Assembly: GCA_902803365.1 (NCBI GenBank)
Contig: CADCPU010000058.1
Coordinates: forward strand, 1 to 6,468
Direction: 5' to 3'
Origin: Oscillospiraceae bacterium
GTDB lineage: Bacteria > Bacillota_A > Clostridia > Saccharofermentanales > Saccharofermentanaceae
DNA length: 6,468 bases
Positions 4,924-6,468 of this stretch are shown piece after piece (positions within the stretch are counted from its first letter, which is position 1; each line of letters begins with the position of its first letter). The notes beneath the pieces are model-generated. The model did not search any database. It worked only from the letters and a program-made list of their open reading frames with translations, and was not told the origin of the DNA. The position numbers were made by a program, and so were the translations under genes.

Positions 4924-6468
4924 GCTGCCTCCTCTGTGTTCTCTTCTCCTACTTTGCCTGCCGTGATTCCGGCACCTGTATTAGGGTGGAATGCTGAGAA
5001 TGCCACGTCGATCGCGAAAATGACCAGCAGCACGATGCATACCGGCTTTTTGACCGATGGCTTGATCTTCTGATAGAGGTTATCGAGAAGCGGCGCGAAG
5101 ATATAAGTAAACGCTACGCCCGCAAGACCAAATACGAGAAGTCCCTCAAGACAGATCCTGCCGTGGAGGTTCAAGAAGAATCCCGTGTAATCCCACCACT
5201 TGACCTTAAAGAGCGTCTCAAGTCCCCATGCAGTGAAATACTCGAGCACACCGCACGCGACGAACGTGCCTAAGAAGAGGATGAACGGATGGTCCCTAAG
5301 AGGCCTCAGGCACACGATAATTACAAGTCCGCCGAATCCGTAGATAGGAAGCCAAGGTCCCATGAGCGTTCCTCTGTTGGCGAGGATTCCGCTGTCTACT
5401 ACCGTATAGAATACTTCCCAGACCCATCCTACGAACGAGAATGAGAAGAAGAACAATACGATCGTTGAGAGTGTGTATTTTCTGTCGTAGTCGATCTTGA
5501 TCCACTTGCGCTTCTCAAGTACCGGTATCTGGTAAGCGCTCTCAGGATAAGATTCGTAGAGCTCATCAGCGATATCGAGGACGCTGTCGTTAAGAAGCCG
5601 TATGTCGTCGATATCGTTTGTCCTTTGCGCGCGAAGCTCCATATAGATATCCGCCATGACGCATTCCTGCCAAGGATCAAGGACGAAGATCGACAGGAGG
5701 TTGAACGTAAAGAGGGAGATTATGTTCAGGAATATGAATACAAGATCCGTAACAAAGACTCTCCTCTTATTAAGGTGAGACATCTGCTTTGCGATCTTCT
5801 TGGCTTCACGCCAGCCGATCTCCGGGTTTTCGGCGAGGATATAAGGGATAAACCTGTATACATAATAGTAGCGGATCCCTCCGAATACCGTCAGCGACCA
5901 GAGGTCAAGGAAGAAGTTACGAAGGAACATTACCTTGGCTACGTTGAGCGTCTTGCCGTGCTTATAGACGAACAGGAGACGATCAGGATTCGTCTCGATG
6001 AACCTTCTGTGCTCCAGGAAATATCTGCATTTTCCGACTTCGAGTATGTTCTTGACGAAGATATTCAGGAAGAGTACCACGAGCACGAAGATAAGGATAA
6101 GTATGGAACTTCCGATCTTGCCGTGGAATATGAGACTGTTAACGGAATTAAGGACGCCTAATCCGAACGAGCCTGTCTCGGTCATGTTATTTACGAAAAC
6201 CGACAGTACACCCTGCGAGTATTTGGCGGCAGTGGTGCTCGGATCAGCCTCGATCTTTATGAGTTCATGTTCAGTTATGAAATCGGAGATCACATTTGAG
6301 TTCGACTGACCGGTTGCTCTGTCGTAGACTTTCTCAGTCCTTTGAAGGATGCCGTCCTTTTCGCTCTTTCCGAGAGTTCCGACACCTGTGTTGAGAGCAT
6401 AACCGCCGATTATAATGGATACAAGGAAGACTATGAGTACATTGGTAAAGTAGTGGCGCCTGAAAGAA
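4920..6468 (-). CDS. Membrane protein with DUF975-like N-terminal part fused to CmpB-like (PF06541) C-terminal part, 5'-truncated
   Basis: The frame stays open to the window edge (at least 515 codons); the GTG at 6293 is internal. The fragment begins FRRHYFTNVLIVFLVSIIIG, a membrane helix typical of DUF975 N-termini, so the true start is probably only a few codons outside. An outer loop of about 95 residues follows, then several helices with DUF975-like sequence (YRFIPYILAENPEIGWREAKKIA, then VFVTDLVFIFLN and ADIYMELRAQR; about 5960-5630). After a charged linker comes a CmpB-like domain (about 5480-5010): GWVWEVFY, NRGTLMGPWLPIYGFGGL, VLEYFTAWGLE, WWDYTGFFLNLHGRICLEG. PF06541 is named as a putative ABC transporter permease, but no ATPase gene is seen here and transport is unproven. 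It is the first gene seen of the - strand group and is coupled to the YczE-like gene. The function is unknown; the domain calls rest on remembered motifs. Confidence 0.83.
   Translation of the reverse strand, partial: SFRRHYFTNVLIVFLVSIIIGGYALNTGVGTLGKSEKDGILQRTEKVYDRATGQSNSNVISDFITEHELIKIEADPSTTAAKYSQGVLSVFVNNMTETGSFGLGVLNSVNSLIFHGKIGSSILILIFVLVVLFLNIFVKNILEVGKCRYFLEHRRFIETNPDRLLFVYKHGKTLNVAKVMFLRNFFLDLWSLTVFGGIRYYYVYRFIPYILAENPEIGWREAKKIAKQMSHLNKRRVFVTDLVFIFLNIISLFTFNLLSIFVLDPWQECVMADIYMELRAQRTNDIDDIRLLNDSVLDIADELYESYPESAYQIPVLEKRKWIKIDYDRKYTLSTIVLFFFSFSFVGWVWEVFYTVVDSGILANRGTLMGPWLPIYGFGGLVIIVCLRPLRDHPFILFLGTFVACGVLEYFTAWGLETLFKVKWWDYTGFFLNLHGRICLEGLLVFGLAGVAFTYIFAPLLDNLYQKIKPSVKKPVCIVLLVIFAIDVAFSAFHPNTGAGITAGKVGEENTEEAA
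4928..4935 (-). promoter_or_regulatory. Ribosome binding site of the YczE-like gene, inside the upstream coding region
   Basis: AGAGGAGG on the - strand lies 4 bases before ATG 4923 and encodes part of the last residues (EEAA) of the upstream membrane protein. With the ATGA overlap it fixes the start and points to coupled translation. Confidence 0.78.

Noticed and set aside
5625..6161. + strand open frame (178 codons), very rich in Asp, Glu, Lys and Arg
   Set aside because: It is antisense to the DUF975-like membrane helices; the charged composition is the expected complement of hydrophobic codons. No ribosome binding site or promoter is seen.
6291..6293. GTG at 6293 as the start of the DUF975-CmpB protein
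   Set aside because: The frame continues to the window edge and encodes a membrane helix typical of the family N-terminus, with no ribosome binding site before the GTG.

Overview
The window reads as a chromosomal stretch from an anaerobic Firmicute of the class Clostridia, probably a gut or rumen organism related to Lachnospiraceae or neighbouring families. The reasons are the clostridial form of the DAHP synthase, strong AGGAGG-type ribosome binding sites, moderate GC content, a plant-polysaccharide glycosidase, and membrane protein families (DUF975, CmpB-like, YczE-like) typical of that class. This is an inference from protein family flavour; no rRNA or other direct marker is present.

Left part, + strand (1-2689). 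The window opens inside a glycoside hydrolase family 43 gene (beta-xylosidase/arabinofuranosidase type; catalytic end plus C-terminal beta-sandwich). It is followed after 18 bases by a small tandem ACT-domain protein with a good ribosome binding site, probably in the same transcript. A clear rho-independent terminator closes this unit. A short promoter region follows, in which a TATAAT -10 box is buried in a near-perfect palindrome. It leads into a 3-deoxy-7-phosphoheptulonate (DAHP) synthase, the first enzyme of the shikimate pathway.

Right part, - strand (6468 down to 2661). Read in the direction of transcription, the order is: a large membrane protein with a DUF975-like part fused to a CmpB-like (PF06541) part, truncated by the window edge; a YczE-like membrane protein joined to it by an ATGA stop/start overlap; a cytidine deaminase with its own likely promoter, whose -10 also sits in a perfect palindrome; and a GTPase with a DUF697 (YcjF-like) hydrophobic C-terminal domain, 14 bases after the deaminase. 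The GTPase gene runs tail to tail into the DAHP synthase gene and the two coding regions overlap by 29 bases, leaving no room for an intergenic terminator.

All seven genes are intact apart from the two cut by the window edges, and coding is almost continuous: no gap longer than about 110 bases exists. I see no mobile element, CRISPR array, RNA gene or phage trace, and nothing that clearly amounts to a new multi-gene system. The points most worth a second look are the two promoters with -10 boxes inside palindromes, the DUF975-CmpB fusion coupled to a YczE-like protein, the atypical G4 motif of the GTPase and its pairing with cdd, the overlapping convergent gene ends, and the ACT-domain protein next to DAHP synthase.
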